The position numbers were made by a program, and so were the translations under genes. This document shows, one piece after another, positions 8,718-17,004 of a DNA stretch of 64,000 nucleotides; the first letter of the stretch is position 1, and the number at the start of each line of letters is the position of its first letter. Source of the DNA: Gemmatimonadota bacterium (lineage in GTDB: Bacteria > Gemmatimonadota > Gemmatimonadetes > Gemmatimonadales > Gemmatimonadaceae); contig JAHFCT010000008.1 of NCBI GenBank assembly GCA_023249375.1, positions 1 through 64,000 of the forward strand, written 5' to 3'. The notes below the pieces were generated by a model. It saw only the letters and a program-made list of their open reading frames with translations. It was not told the DNA's origin and searched no databases.

Positions 8718-9359
8718 CTAGTCGGCCCCGCCGCGCTGCGCCTTGATCCGCGCAATCGCCGCGCGCGCCCCCGCCGCCTCCCGCCCGTCCGGAAATCGCT
8801 CAATGAACCGCCGTAGCTCCACCAAGGCGCGCCCTTCGTCGCCGCCGGGCGACAGGTGGATGTCGATGATCTTCTGCAGCGCATACCGAACGTGCTCGTC
8901 GCGCACGCCGGGCATGCGCCGCACGCGCTCGTACAACGGAAGCGCACCCTGAGGATCCTTGAGCTTCCGCAGTTGCAGATCGGCCGCGCGCAGTAGCGGC
9001 GACGGATTGTTGGGTCGCTCCGCCGCCACCGCCAGCCACGCTTCGAGCGCCTCCGTGTGCTTCTCCTGAACCTCGAGTGCGTCGATCTGCGAGTACTGCG
9101 GCGCGTAGGTGCCCTCGGCATCCGGGAAAACCAGATCCTTCGCCAGCCGCTCGCCGCCGCCGAGCAGCAGGCCGAAGATCGCGCGCCCCACGCCGTACCC
9201 AAAGAGAGCGCCGAGCGGCACGATCAGCAGCACGGGCCCCTTGGTCATTCCCGCCAATCGCACGGCAAACGCGAACGCGCCCCCGAGCAACCCGAGGATC
9301 AACGCCTGCGGTTGGCTGCTCTGCGCGATTCGTATTGTCCGGTTCTCATGCGAACTCAT
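8718..9359 (-). CDS. Membrane-anchored TPR-like protein of unknown function
   Basis: Of 213 aa, the N-terminal third has two hydrophobic segments (ALILGLLGGAFAFAVRLAG and VLLIVPLGALFGYGVGRAIF). The rest is helical with TPR-like pairs: HTEALEAWLAVAAERPNNPS, GALPLYERVRRMPG, then ALVELRRFIERFPDGREAAG. It is probably an inner-membrane protein exposing a TPR scaffold. ATG 9359 is preferred over the longer reading from 9431 because a TATCAT hexamer lies exactly 6 bases before it, a spacing that suggests a leaderless transcript. Partner and pathway are unknown. Confidence 0.6.
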   Translation of the reverse strand: MSSHENRTIRIAQSSQPQALILGLLGGAFAFAVRLAGMTKGPVLLIVPLGALFGYGVGRAIFGLLLGGGERLAKDLVFPDAEGTYAPQYSQIDALEVQEKHTEALEAWLAVAAERPNNPSPLLRAADLQLRKLKDPQGALPLYERVRRMPGVRDEHVRYALQKIIDIHLSPGGDEGRALVELRRFIERFPDGREAAGARAAIARIKAQRGGAD

Positions 9360-9365
9360 CCGGCG

Positions 9366-9371
9366 ATGATA
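9366..9371 (-). promoter_or_regulatory. Candidate -10 element of a leaderless promoter
   Basis: On the minus strand TATCAT is followed by CGCCGG and then ATG 9359. A -10 element ending 6 bases before the start codon would place the transcript start at or next to the A of ATG. No Shine-Dalgarno sequence is visible. The layout matches the cyclase promoter at 22561-22566. Confidence 0.4.
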
Positions 9372-9496
9372 GCATGACATCCGGGAACTCGCACCCCTTG
9401 TCGTCACCGTGCGGCTGATCGAGGAGCGCATGCGGTACGTCCCGGAGCGCGCGCCGCTCTCCCTTTCCGCAACCGCCGTCGCTAGCTTCCCGCCCC

Positions 9497-9934
9497 ATGC
9501 GAGTTCTCCTCCAGCGAGTATCGCGCGCCGAAGTGCGCGTCGGCGACCGCGTCACGGGTGCCATCAGGAGCGGCTTCGTGCTGCTGGTCGGCTTCACGCA
9601 CGCGGATTCGGATGCGCAGTCGGCGTGGATGGCCGAGAAGCTTGCCGGCCTCCGTCTCTTTGCCGATGCCGAAGGCAAGATGAACCTCGCCCTCGACGAA
9701 GTCGGCGGCGCCGTGCTCGTGGTTAGCCAGTTCACGCTCTACGGTGACGCGCAGAAGGGACGCCGCCCGAGCTTCATCGATGCGGCGCGCCCGGAGCAGG
9801 CGGTTCCGCTCTACGAGCGATTCGTCGCGCTGCTGCGCGAGCGCGGCCTGCACGTCGAGACCGGCGAGTTCGGCGCGATGATGGACGTCGAACTCGTCAA
9901 CGACGGCCCGGTGACGCTCTGGCTCGAGCGCTAA
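9497..9934 (+). CDS. dtd: D-aminoacyl-tRNA deacylase
   Basis: Dtd removes D-amino acids (and glycine mischarged on tRNA-Ala) from tRNA, acting as a translation proofreader in the cytoplasm. The 145 aa protein has the expected length and opens [13 protein letters not shown]. It shows both signature motifs: SQFTLYGD near residue 77 (catalytic SQFTL) and NDGPVT near 134 (the NxGPxT substrate-screening motif). The gene is divergent from the TPR membrane protein and converges with metZ. Confidence 0.95.
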   Translation: MRVLLQRVSRAEVRVGDRVTGAIRSGFVLLVGFTHADSDAQSAWMAEKLAGLRLFADAEGKMNLALDEVGGAVLVVSQFTLYGDAQKGRRPSFIDAARPEQAVPLYERFVALLRERGLHVETGEFGAMMDVELVNDGPVTLWLER

Positions 9935-9970
9935 CGCACCGTCAGATGCAGCCGCGTGCGTGCCACGCCG

Positions 9971-11152
9971 CTACGCCGATGCCGCCAGCGCCTGCTCGAC
10001 ATCCGCGATGATGTCGTCGAGATGCTCCAGCCCCACCGAGATGCGCACGAGCCCAGGCACGATCCCCACCGCCTGACGCTCGGCTTCGGTCAGCTTTGAG
10101 TGCGTGGTGGACGTCGGATGCGTGACGATGCTGCGTGTGTCGCCCAGATTCGGCGAATGCGAGCACAACTGCAGTGCGTCGATGAACCGCCGGCAGCGCT
10201 CAATGCCGCCCTTGAGCACCAGCACCACGATGCCGCCGCCCTGCGACATCTGTCTGCGGGCCAGCGCGTGCTGCGGGTGCGACGCCAGGAACGGATAGCG
10301 CACCTGCTCGAGCCCCGCGTGTCCCTCGAAGTGCTTCGCCAGAGCCATCGCGTTGGCGCAGTGACGGTCCATCCGCACCGCGAGTGTCTCCAGACTCTTC
10401 GAGAGCACCCACGCATTGAACGGCGACAGCGACGGCCCGGTGTGCCGGGCGAAGTACCGCGCCTCAGTGACGAGCGCCTTATCGCCGACAATCGCGCCGC
10501 CGAGCACGCGTCCCTGTCCGTCAATCCACTTGGTCGCCGAGTGCACGACGAGCGACGCGCCGAGGGCGATCGGACGCTGCAGGTATGGCGTGGCGAAGCA
10601 GTTGTCGACGATTAGCGGGATGTTGTGCGATTTGGCGAGTGCGCCCAGCCGCTCGAGGTCGAGCACGTCGAGCCCCGGGTTGGACGGTGTCTCGACGAAG
10701 AGGAGCCGCGTTTCGGGGCGAATGGCCCGGTCCCAGCCCGCATCGTCAGCGGCATCCACGTACGTGAACGAGACGCCCCAGCGCGGCAGCAGCTTGGTGA
10801 GAATCTGATGCGTCGACCCAAAGAGCGAGCGGCTGGCGACAATGTGGTCGCCGCTCTTCACGAGGGCCGCCAGGGACGCATACACCGCTGCCATGCCCGA
10901 TCCCGTGGCGATGCCATCCTCGCCGCCCTCGAGGAGGCAGAGCTTGCGCACGAACTCGTCGGGATTCGGGTTCGAGTAGCGGCTGTACACCGCACCCTCG
11001 ATCTCGTCGGCGAAGAGCGCCCGCGCCTGTTCGGCGTCGTCGAAGACAAAGCTCGACGTCAGGAAGAGCGGGACGGAGTGCTCGCGCGCGTCGGAGCGCG
11101 GGGCCTGCGTGCGGATGGCGGCGGTTTCGAAACGCGGGGGCTGGTCGGGCAT
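9971..11152 (-). CDS. metZ: O-succinylhomoserine sulfhydrylase-like PLP enzyme
   Basis: A 393 aa fold-type I PLP enzyme that probably converts O-succinylhomoserine (or another acylhomoserine) and sulfide to homocysteine in methionine synthesis. Motifs: YSRYSNPNPDEFVRK (inter-subunit PLP phosphate site), GSGMAAVYA, LIVDNCFATPYLQRP, the PLP lysine at about 208 in SATKWIDGQGRVLGG, and RISVGLEHLDDII near the end. The DGQGRVLGG run after the lysine is typical of MetZ rather than of MetB. Closely related gamma-lyases cannot be fully excluded. The gene diverges from maf over a 35-base gap. Confidence 0.82.
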   Translation of the reverse strand: MPDQPPRFETAAIRTQAPRSDAREHSVPLFLTSSFVFDDAEQARALFADEIEGAVYSRYSNPNPDEFVRKLCLLEGGEDGIATGSGMAAVYASLAALVKSGDHIVASRSLFGSTHQILTKLLPRWGVSFTYVDAADDAGWDRAIRPETRLLFVETPSNPGLDVLDLERLGALAKSHNIPLIVDNCFATPYLQRPIALGASLVVHSATKWIDGQGRVLGGAIVGDKALVTEARYFARHTGPSLSPFNAWVLSKSLETLAVRMDRHCANAMALAKHFEGHAGLEQVRYPFLASHPQHALARRQMSQGGGIVVLVLKGGIERCRRFIDALQLCSHSPNLGDTRSIVTHPTSTTHSKLTEAERQAVGIVPGLVRISVGLEHLDDIIADVEQALAASA

Positions 11153-11173
11153 GGGGCGGGGATGAGGGTCAAC

Positions 11174-11179
11174 TATATT
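11174..11179. promoter_or_regulatory. Shared -10 region for divergent maf and metZ
   Basis: In the 35-base gap, TATATT on the plus strand ends 8 bases before the maf ATG. On the minus strand the overlapping sequence reads AATATAGT, a -10-like element about 20 bases before the metZ ATG. One AT-rich patch may therefore drive transcription both ways. No good -35 match is visible on either side. Confidence 0.4.
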
Positions 11180-11187
11180 CTACCGCC

Positions 11188-11796
11188 ATGCCCTCCGCTC
11201 CTGCAGTCATCCTCGCCTCGGCGTCGCCGCGCCGCCGCGAGCTGCTCTCGCTCATTGGCATCGCCCACGAAGTCTGGCCGGCCGACATCGACGAGTCGGC
11301 TTTCCCCGACGAGGCACCCGCCGCGCACACGGAGCGGCTGGCGCGGGCCAAGGCCCACACGCTCGCCGAACGGCACCCGCACGCCGTCGTCATTGCGGCC
11401 GATACCATAGTCGTGGTTGCCGGCGACATTCTGGGCAAGCCGCGCGACGAGGCGCAGGCCGCGGAAATGCTGCGGCGATTGTCCGGACGGGAGCACACGG
11501 TGTATACGGCCATCGCCGTGGCGCTCGACGCGCGCACCGAAAGCGCGGTGGAGTCGGTCGGCGTGACGTTCCGATCGCTTACCGACGCGGAGATCGCCGA
11601 CTACATCGCCACGCGCGAGCCGATGGACAAAGCGGGCGCCTACGGCATTCAGGGGTACGGCGCGACCATCGTCGAACGCGTCGACGGCGACTATTTCAGC
11701 GTGATGGGGCTCGGGCTGCGCCGGCTCGTGGAACTTCTGGAGCGCGTCGGCGTGCGGTACGCATTCGACAAAGGCGTCATCGACGCCCGCCCCTAG
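11188..11796 (+). CDS. maf: Maf-family nucleoside triphosphate pyrophosphatase
   Basis: Maf proteins hydrolyse non-canonical or excess NTPs (dTTP, UTP, CTP or modified forms) to monophosphates, a house-cleaning role. The 202 aa product has the family N-terminus VILASASPRRRELL, the catalytic ESAFPDEAP region, AADTIVVVAGDILGKP and the late DKAGAYGIQGYGA motif. It has full family length. The start codon lies 8 bases after a TATATT hexamer, so the message may have almost no leader. Substrate preference cannot be read from the sequence with confidence. Confidence 0.93.
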   Translation: MPSAPAVILASASPRRRELLSLIGIAHEVWPADIDESAFPDEAPAAHTERLARAKAHTLAERHPHAVVIAADTIVVVAGDILGKPRDEAQAAEMLRRLSGREHTVYTAIAVALDARTESAVESVGVTFRSLTDAEIADYIATREPMDKAGAYGIQGYGATIVERVDGDYFSVMGLGLRRLVELLERVGVRYAFDKGVIDARP

Positions 11797-11847
11797 GCTT
11801 TCAGAGCGAGCGTCCCCGGTTCGCGCTGCCTCGGGCCACCCGCGCCG

Positions 11848-12279
11848 TCAGGCGATCAGCAGCTTGACGAGCTTCTTGGGCGACTGCGTGAAATCCGCGA
11901 GCGTGTAACGGTCGAGCACCTTGAGGAAGGCATCGAGCGCCTCGTCGAGCGCCGGCGCCAGGCCGCACGAGGGCGCGATGGGGCAGGTGTTCAGTGTCGG
12001 ATCAAAGCACTCGACGAGTCGGAAGTTCTCCTCGGTTTTGCGGATCACGGCGCCGATGTTGATCTTCGCCGGCTCGACGATCATCCGCACGCCACCGCCG
12101 CGCCCGCGCAGCGTCTCCACGTAGCCCAGATGGGCGAGGCGCTGCACGACCTTGACGAGATGATCCTCGCTGAGCGCCATGCGTCGCGCGATGACGCCGA
12201 CGGTCTCGGTTTCGCCCGGATGCAGGGCGAGGTACGTGAGGCAGCGGAGCGCATTGTCGGAAAAGCGGGTCAGATGCAT
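11848..12279 (-). CDS. Rrf2-family regulator, NsrR-like (Fe-S, nitric oxide sensing)
   Basis: The 143 aa protein begins MHLTRFSDNALRCLTYLAL, a standard Rrf2 winged-helix opening, followed by IARRMALSEDHLVKVVQRL and the wing LRGRGGGVRM. Three cysteines, C91, C99 and C105 in CFDPTLNTCPIAPSCGL, match the cluster-binding region of NsrR, whose [4Fe-4S] cluster reacts with nitric oxide. A TTG at 12303 is also in frame; ATG 12279 matches the family start. It is divergent from nosZ, so control of nitrous oxide reduction in response to NO or cluster state is likely. The exact signal is inferred from family. Confidence 0.82.
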   Translation of the reverse strand: MHLTRFSDNALRCLTYLALHPGETETVGVIARRMALSEDHLVKVVQRLAHLGYVETLRGRGGGVRMIVEPAKINIGAVIRKTEENFRLVECFDPTLNTCPIAPSCGLAPALDEALDAFLKVLDRYTLADFTQSPKKLVKLLIA

Positions 12280-12364
12280 CTGGAGGCGGACCTCATCGGG
12301 CAATGAAAGACGCGCGAAGGATACCGGATTCGCAGGGTCGGATGGATCAGCGTTCTTCCCGACA

Positions 12365-12386
12365 TGTGAGCAGGAGAATCCTCACA
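12365..12386. promoter_or_regulatory. Inverted repeat in nosZ-regulator intergenic region
   Basis: TGTGAG and CTCACA flank a 10-base centre, giving a 22-bp dyad upstream of the candidate nosZ promoter and between the divergent Rrf2 gene and nosZ. Its size suits a dimeric regulator. The half-site spacing does not match CRP/FNR sites. Confidence 0.4.
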
Positions 12387-12391
12387 GGATT

Positions 12392-12429
12392 TCAGGTGCT
12401 TGCCTGACTTTTAAAGCGGCATCTAATTT
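12392..12429 (+). promoter_or_regulatory. Candidate nosZ promoter with overlapping operator
   Basis: TTGCCT at 12400-12405 and TAATTT at 12424-12429 are separated by 18 bases and resemble a housekeeping promoter, about 100 bases before the nosZ start. A perfect short dyad, TCAGG-N6-CCTGA (12392-12407), covers the -35 hexamer, where a bound repressor such as the neighbouring Rrf2 protein would block polymerase. Confidence 0.4.
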
Positions 12430-12533
12430 ACCACATTACTCACGTTCAAGCGAGACCGCCGCGTTTGGTCGCGCCATGCCGCATCTGACCGAGCGCTCGC
12501 CCCACCTCTTCCATGTTCCGTGAGGCTTCATTC

Positions 12534-14552
12534 ATGGCCAACTTCCCGAAGTTCCGTCACGCCGCCAGCGGCATCGCGGTCATGTCGGTGGCGCTGCTCG
12601 CCTTCGCCTGCGCCAAGCGGCCGGCGAACAGTGGTCTGACCACCAGCGAGGCCGCCAAGGCCGTCTATGTTGCGCCCGGACAGTACGACGAGTTCTACGC
12701 GTTCATGTCCGGCGGCTTCAATGGCCAGATCGGCGTGTATGGACTGCCGTCGGGCCGCCGGCTGAAGACCATTCCGGTCTTCTCCCAGTACCCGGAAAAC
12801 GGCTATGGCTACAGCGAAGAGACCAAGCCGATGCTCAACACGAGCTACGGCTTCATTCCGTGGGACGACACGCACCATCCGGCGCTCTCGCAGACCAACG
12901 GCGAAGATGACGGTCGCTGGCTCTTCATTAATGCCAACAACACGCCGCGCATCGCGCGCATCGACCTGACGCGCTTTGAGACGGACGAGATTCTCGAGAT
13001 CCCGAATGCCGGCGGCAATCACGGCTCGCCGTTCATGACGTCGAACAGCGAGTACGTCGTCTCGGCCACGCGCTTCAGCGTGCCGGTGCCGAACACCGAC
13101 GTGCCGATTTCATCGTTCAAGAAGAACTTCCGCGGGCAGATCTCCTTCATCCGCGCCGACCAGCCGGGGAAGATGCGCATCGAGTTCCAAATGCTGATGC
13201 CCGGCTTCAACTACGACCTGGCGCGCGCCGGCAAGGGGAAGAGCGAAGGCTGGTTCTTCTTCTCGATGTACAACACCGAGCAGGCCAATTCGCTGCTCGA
13301 GGTGAACGCCTCGCAGAACGACAAGGACTTCGTCGCCGCCGTGAACTGGAAGATCATCGAGGGCTGCGCGAAGGGCGGCATTCTCAAGAACACCGCCGCG
13401 TCGTACGTGCACAACTTCACAGACGAGTTCACGCGCCAGGCGAAGAGCGAGACGATCACCTCGGTGCCGCAGTTCGAGGCGAAGGAGTGTCCGGGCGCGG
13501 TCTACTTCATGCCGACCCCGAAGTCGCCGCACGGCGCCGACGTGGACCCGACGGGCGAGTACATCGTGGCGGGCGGCAAGCTGGCCTCGGTGATTCCGGT
13601 GCACTCGTTCACCAAGATGCTCAAGGCCATCGAGACGAAGGCCTACGAAGGCGAGATCGACGGCATTCCCGTTCTGAAGTACGACGCGACGCTGGCCGGC
13701 GAGGTGAAGAACCCTGGCCTCGGCCCCCTGCACACCGAGTTCGACGGCAAAGGCTACGCGTACACGTCGTTCTTCATCTCATCGGAAGTCGTGAAGTGGA
13801 AGCTCGGGACCTGGGAAGTCGTCGACCGCGTGCCGACGTACTACTCGGTGGGCCACCTGATGATCCCCGGCGGCGGCACGATGAAGCCGAACCCGAAGTA
13901 CCTGGTGGCGATGGACAAGATCACCAAGGACCGCTACCTGCCCACGGGCCCGGAACTCACGCAGAGCGCTCAGCTCTACGACATCTCGGGCGACAAGATG
14001 AAGCTCCTGCTCGATTTTCCGACCGAGGGCGAGCCGCATTACGCGCAGGCAATCCTGGCGTCGAAGATCAAGGACAAGCAGGTGAAGTTCTTCAAGCTCG
14101 CCGAGAGCAAGGCGGCGATGATGACGCGCTCCGAGAAGGAATCGGGCGTCAGCCGCGACGGGAAGAAGGTGCACGTGCGCATGACGGCCATCCGCTCGCA
14201 CTTCTCGCCCGACAACATCGAAGGCGTGCAAGTGGGTGACACGGTGCTCTTCCACGTCACCAACCTCGAGCAGGACTGGGACGTGCCGCACGGCTTCGCG
14301 GTGATGGGTGCGCAGAACGGCGAGCTGCTCATCATGCCGGGCGAGACGCGCACGCTGCAGTGGGTGCCGCGCAAGGCGGGGATCTACCCGATGTACTGCA
14401 CCGACTTCTGCTCGGCGCTGCACCAGGAAATGCAGGGGTACGTGCGTGTCTCGGCGCCGGGCAGTGGCGTGGCGCTGAGCGGCACGACGTCCAAGGGTCC
14501 GCAGGCGGCCGCGCCAAAGGCGGAAGCCGGCCCGAAGCAGAAGCAGAAGTAG
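12534..14552 (+). CDS. nosZ: Nitrous oxide reductase, clade II (Sec-exported)
   Basis: NosZ reduces N2O to N2 in the periplasm using a CuZ cluster and a CuA electron-entry site. The 672 aa protein starts with a Sec-type signal (hydrophobic core about 12-26) without the twin arginine of clade I enzymes. Histidines for CuZ are visible in DDTHHPALSQ (114-115), NAGGNHGSPF, KSPHGADVDP, LGPLHTEFDG and VGHLMIPGG. The CuA domain has His586 and YCTDFCSALHQEM (Cys622, Cys626, His630, Met633). The C-terminal tail is Lys, Ala and Gln rich. ATG 12534 is preferred to ATG 12513 because TGAGG precedes it. It is the first gene of a nos operon that lacks nosR. Confidence 0.96.
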   Translation: MANFPKFRHAASGIAVMSVALLAFACAKRPANSGLTTSEAAKAVYVAPGQYDEFYAFMSGGFNGQIGVYGLPSGRRLKTIPVFSQYPENGYGYSEETKPMLNTSYGFIPWDDTHHPALSQTNGEDDGRWLFINANNTPRIARIDLTRFETDEILEIPNAGGNHGSPFMTSNSEYVVSATRFSVPVPNTDVPISSFKKNFRGQISFIRADQPGKMRIEFQMLMPGFNYDLARAGKGKSEGWFFFSMYNTEQANSLLEVNASQNDKDFVAAVNWKIIEGCAKGGILKNTAASYVHNFTDEFTRQAKSETITSVPQFEAKECPGAVYFMPTPKSPHGADVDPTGEYIVAGGKLASVIPVHSFTKMLKAIETKAYEGEIDGIPVLKYDATLAGEVKNPGLGPLHTEFDGKGYAYTSFFISSEVVKWKLGTWEVVDRVPTYYSVGHLMIPGGGTMKPNPKYLVAMDKITKDRYLPTGPELTQSAQLYDISGDKMKLLLDFPTEGEPHYAQAILASKIKDKQVKFFKLAESKAAMMTRSEKESGVSRDGKKVHVRMTAIRSHFSPDNIEGVQVGDTVLFHVTNLEQDWDVPHGFAVMGAQNGELLIMPGETRTLQWVPRKAGIYPMYCTDFCSALHQEMQGYVRVSAPGSGVALSGTTSKGPQAAAPKAEAGPKQKQK

Positions 14553-14660
14553 CAGGACCAGCTGGGGGGCGCGACGGTCCCGTCGTTCGCCCCCTGGCCG
14601 CCCCCCACCGCACCTCAACGCTTCGTAACTCGCCTCTCGTCTCTCGTCTCCCCACGTCCC

Positions 14661-15257
14661 GTGCCCAAGACCGCTCGCATTCTCGTTGCCGTCGCCGCGC
14701 TGCTCATGTGCGTCGGCTACGTGCTGCCGCTGTGGCGCGTCAATCTCGTGGCGCCGCAGTATCCCGAGGGCCTTGGCATCCTCATCAAGGTCAACACGGT
14801 GGTGGGGGTGAAGGAGCAGGATCTCAACTCCATCAACAACCTCAACCACTACATCGGCATGAAGCACATCGAACCGGACGCGATTCCGGAGTTGCGCTAT
14901 ATGCCGGCGGTGCTGGGGTGCCTCGTCGTCACGGCACTGCTCATCGCCGCGCTCGGGCGGCGGCGCGTGCTCTACGCCTGGTCCGTCGCCTTTCTCGCGG
15001 TGCTCGTCGCCGGGCTCGTGGACTATTGGAAGTGGGGCTACGACTACGGTCACAACCTCGACATGACGACGGCGATCATCAAGATCCCGGACATGACGTA
15101 TCAGCCGCCGCTGATCGGTTCAAAGCAGCTGCTGAACTTCACCGCGACGTCGTGGCCCGCCTCCGGCGGCTGGGCACTGGTGCTGGCAACGGTTCTCGTC
15201 GCCGTCGCCATCTGGCAGTCGTTCCGTCTCGCCTCGCCGCCGCGTCCGGTCGCGTAG
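14661..15257 (+). CDS. Nos-cluster multi-pass membrane protein of unknown function
   Basis: This 198 aa protein lies between nosZ and nosL. It has an N-terminal hydrophobic segment (ILVAVAALLMCVGYVLPLW), a soluble stretch with the motif LNSINNLNHYIGMKHIEPD, then further membrane segments (VLGCLVVTALLIAALG, WSVAFLAVLVAGLVDYW and a last one near 172-188). A second polar loop holds KIPDMTYQPPLIGSKQLLNF. Membrane proteins of unknown role also accompany other clade II nosZ genes (for example NosB of Wolinella); equivalence is not shown here. The start is GTG 14661. A role in electron supply or copper-centre maturation is possible but unproven. Confidence 0.7.
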   Translation: MPKTARILVAVAALLMCVGYVLPLWRVNLVAPQYPEGLGILIKVNTVVGVKEQDLNSINNLNHYIGMKHIEPDAIPELRYMPAVLGCLVVTALLIAALGRRRVLYAWSVAFLAVLVAGLVDYWKWGYDYGHNLDMTTAIIKIPDMTYQPPLIGSKQLLNFTATSWPASGGWALVLATVLVAVAIWQSFRLASPPRPVA

Positions 15258-15313
15258 CGCGACCTGCTGCACTCTCTCGCCGATCGTCTCCCGTCTTCCC
15301 TTGATCTGACACC

Positions 15314-15772
15314 ATGCGCCGACTCGTCCCCCCGCGTCGCCTTGCCCTGATTGCCGCCGTGTTCCTCGCCGCGTGCCATGCACGCGAGCCGGAGCCGATT
15401 GTGCTCAACGAAGACCAGTGCGGCTATTGCCGCATGACCATCGCCGATGCGCGCTTCGGCGGCGAGGCGATCCTGCCCACGGGGCGCGTGAAGAAGTTCG
15501 ACTCGGCCGAATGTCTCGCGGCGTGGGCGCGCTCTACGCCCGCCGGGCAGCGCGGTGACGTCTTTGTCATCGACCTCCAGCATCCGGGCACGTTTGTGCC
15601 GGCGGCGACCGCCGGCTTTCTCAAGGACGCGATGCTCAAGAGCCCCATGGGCGGCTCGATGCTCGGCTTTGCCGACACCGCACGCGCTGAACAGCAGCGC
15701 ACCGTGCTTGGCGGCCGAGTGATGACCTGGGCGCAGTTGCTGGCTGACAGCGGTACGGCGGGCATGCCGTGA
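15314..15772 (+). CDS. nosL: NosL copper-chaperone lipoprotein
   Basis: NosL is an outer-face lipoprotein that binds Cu(I) and helps deliver copper for NosZ centres. The 152 aa protein has a signal peptide ending in the lipobox FLAAC, so Cys21 would be lipidated. The copper motif DQCGYCRMTI gives Cys36, Cys39 and Met41. The conserved KKFDSAECLAAW and the late SPMGGSMLGF segments are also family features. Its TGA stop overlaps the GTG start of nosD by four bases, so the two are translationally coupled. Confidence 0.94.
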   Translation: MRRLVPPRRLALIAAVFLAACHAREPEPIVLNEDQCGYCRMTIADARFGGEAILPTGRVKKFDSAECLAAWARSTPAGQRGDVFVIDLQHPGTFVPAATAGFLKDAMLKSPMGGSMLGFADTARAEQQRTVLGGRVMTWAQLLADSGTAGMP

Positions 15773-17004
15773 TCGGACGAGGCGTGTTGCTCGCTCTGGC
15801 GCTTGCGCAGCCGACCGCGCGCAACGCGGACCTGACGGTTGGCGCCGGCGGACGGTTTTCGACCATCACCGCCGCGCTGGCCGCGGCGAAGCCGGGTGAC
15901 CGCGTGCTGGTGCGCGCCGGCACGTATCGCGAACCGACGATTGTCGTGCGCACGGAGCGGTTGACGCTCGAGGGCGAGGGCTGGCCGGTGCTCGACGGGC
16001 AGGGCGCGCGCGAGGTGCTGGTGATTGCCGCCGATGACGTGACGGTGCGCGGCATCGTGGCACGCAATACGGGCGTCTCGAACCTCGAGGACCGCGCCGG
16101 CATCCGCGCGCGCAGCGTGCGCAACTGCGTGATCGAGGGCAACCGCCTGCGCGACAACCTCTGGGGGATCTATCTCCAGCAGTCCGCCGACTGCATCGTG
16201 CGCGACAACGACATCGAAGCGCACGGCGTGCGCCAGACGGAGAGCGGCAACGGCATCCACCTGTGGTACTCGCCCGGCGCGCGCGTTGAGCGCAACCACG
16301 TGCGCGGCCAGCGCGACGGCATCTACTTCGAGTTTTCGCCGCACGGCGTGACGCGCGACAACGTGAGCGAGCGCAGCCAGCGCTACGGCCTGCACTTCAT
16401 GTTCAGCGATTCGTGCCGCTACGAGCACAACATCTTCCGCGACAACACGTCCGGTGTGGCGGTGATGTACAGTCGCGGCGTCGTCATCACCGCCAACCGG
16501 TTCGAGCGGTCGTGGGGGAGTGCGGCCTACGGCCTGCTGCTCAAGGACATCATGGGCGGCGAGATCAGCAACAACACGTTCGACCGCAACTCGACGGGGC
16601 TCTTTGTCGAGGGATCGTCCCGTCTCGACGTGCGCGGCAACGTCTTCTCGCAGAACGGCTGGGCCGCCAAGGTGCTCGCCGACGCCGACGAAAACCGCTT
16701 CAGCGGCAATCAGTTCACCGGCAACGCGTTCGACGTCACCACCAACTCGCGCAGCGCCAACTCGACCTTCGACGGCAACTGGTGGGATGAGTACGCCGGC
16801 TACGACCTGAACCGCGACGGTGTGGGCGATACGGCGTTCCATCCGGTGAGGCTCTTCGCGCTCGTGGTGGAGGAGCATCCCGCGGCGCTGCTCCTGCTGC
16901 GCAGTCCCCTTGTTTCGATTCTCGATGCCGCCGAACGCGTGCTTCCGGTGCTCACGCCCGAGGCGCTTGTTGACCGGCACCCTCTCATGCGTCCCCCCCG
17001 ATGA
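15769..17004 (+). CDS. nosD: NosD periplasmic copper-centre maturation protein
   Basis: NosD is a periplasmic parallel beta-helix protein that works with the NosFY transporter to mature the CuZ cluster of NosZ. The 411 aa product has a short signal region, then repeated right-handed helix turns with recurring N-rich rungs: NCVIEGNRLRDNLWGIYL, DCIVRDNDIEAHG, GNGIHLWYSPGARVERNHV, EISNNTFDRNSTGLFVEG. Family-typical segments are NGIHLWYSPG, YGLHFMFSDSCRYEHNIF and WWDEYAGYDLNRDGVGD. Start is GTG 15769 overlapping the nosL stop; the stop overlaps the nosF ATG. Confidence 0.95.
   Translation: MIGRGVLLALALAQPTARNADLTVGAGGRFSTITAALAAAKPGDRVLVRAGTYREPTIVVRTERLTLEGEGWPVLDGQGAREVLVIAADDVTVRGIVARNTGVSNLEDRAGIRARSVRNCVIEGNRLRDNLWGIYLQQSADCIVRDNDIEAHGVRQTESGNGIHLWYSPGARVERNHVRGQRDGIYFEFSPHGVTRDNVSERSQRYGLHFMFSDSCRYEHNIFRDNTSGVAVMYSRGVVITANRFERSWGSAAYGLLLKDIMGGEISNNTFDRNSTGLFVEGSSRLDVRGNVFSQNGWAAKVLADADENRFSGNQFTGNAFDVTTNSRSANSTFDGNWWDEYAGYDLNRDGVGDTAFHPVRLFALVVEEHPAALLLLRSPLVSILDAAERVLPVLTPEALVDRHPLMRPPR

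Noticed and set aside
12365-12386. CRP/FNR-type site upstream of nosZ
   Set aside because: TGTGA and TCACA are separated by 12 bases, not 6, so it does not match CRP or FNR; kept only as a generic dyad.
15424-16980. 518-codon minus-strand frame across nosL and nosD
   Set aside because: Antisense to two well-supported nos genes and rich in His/Arg/Val as expected of a shadow.
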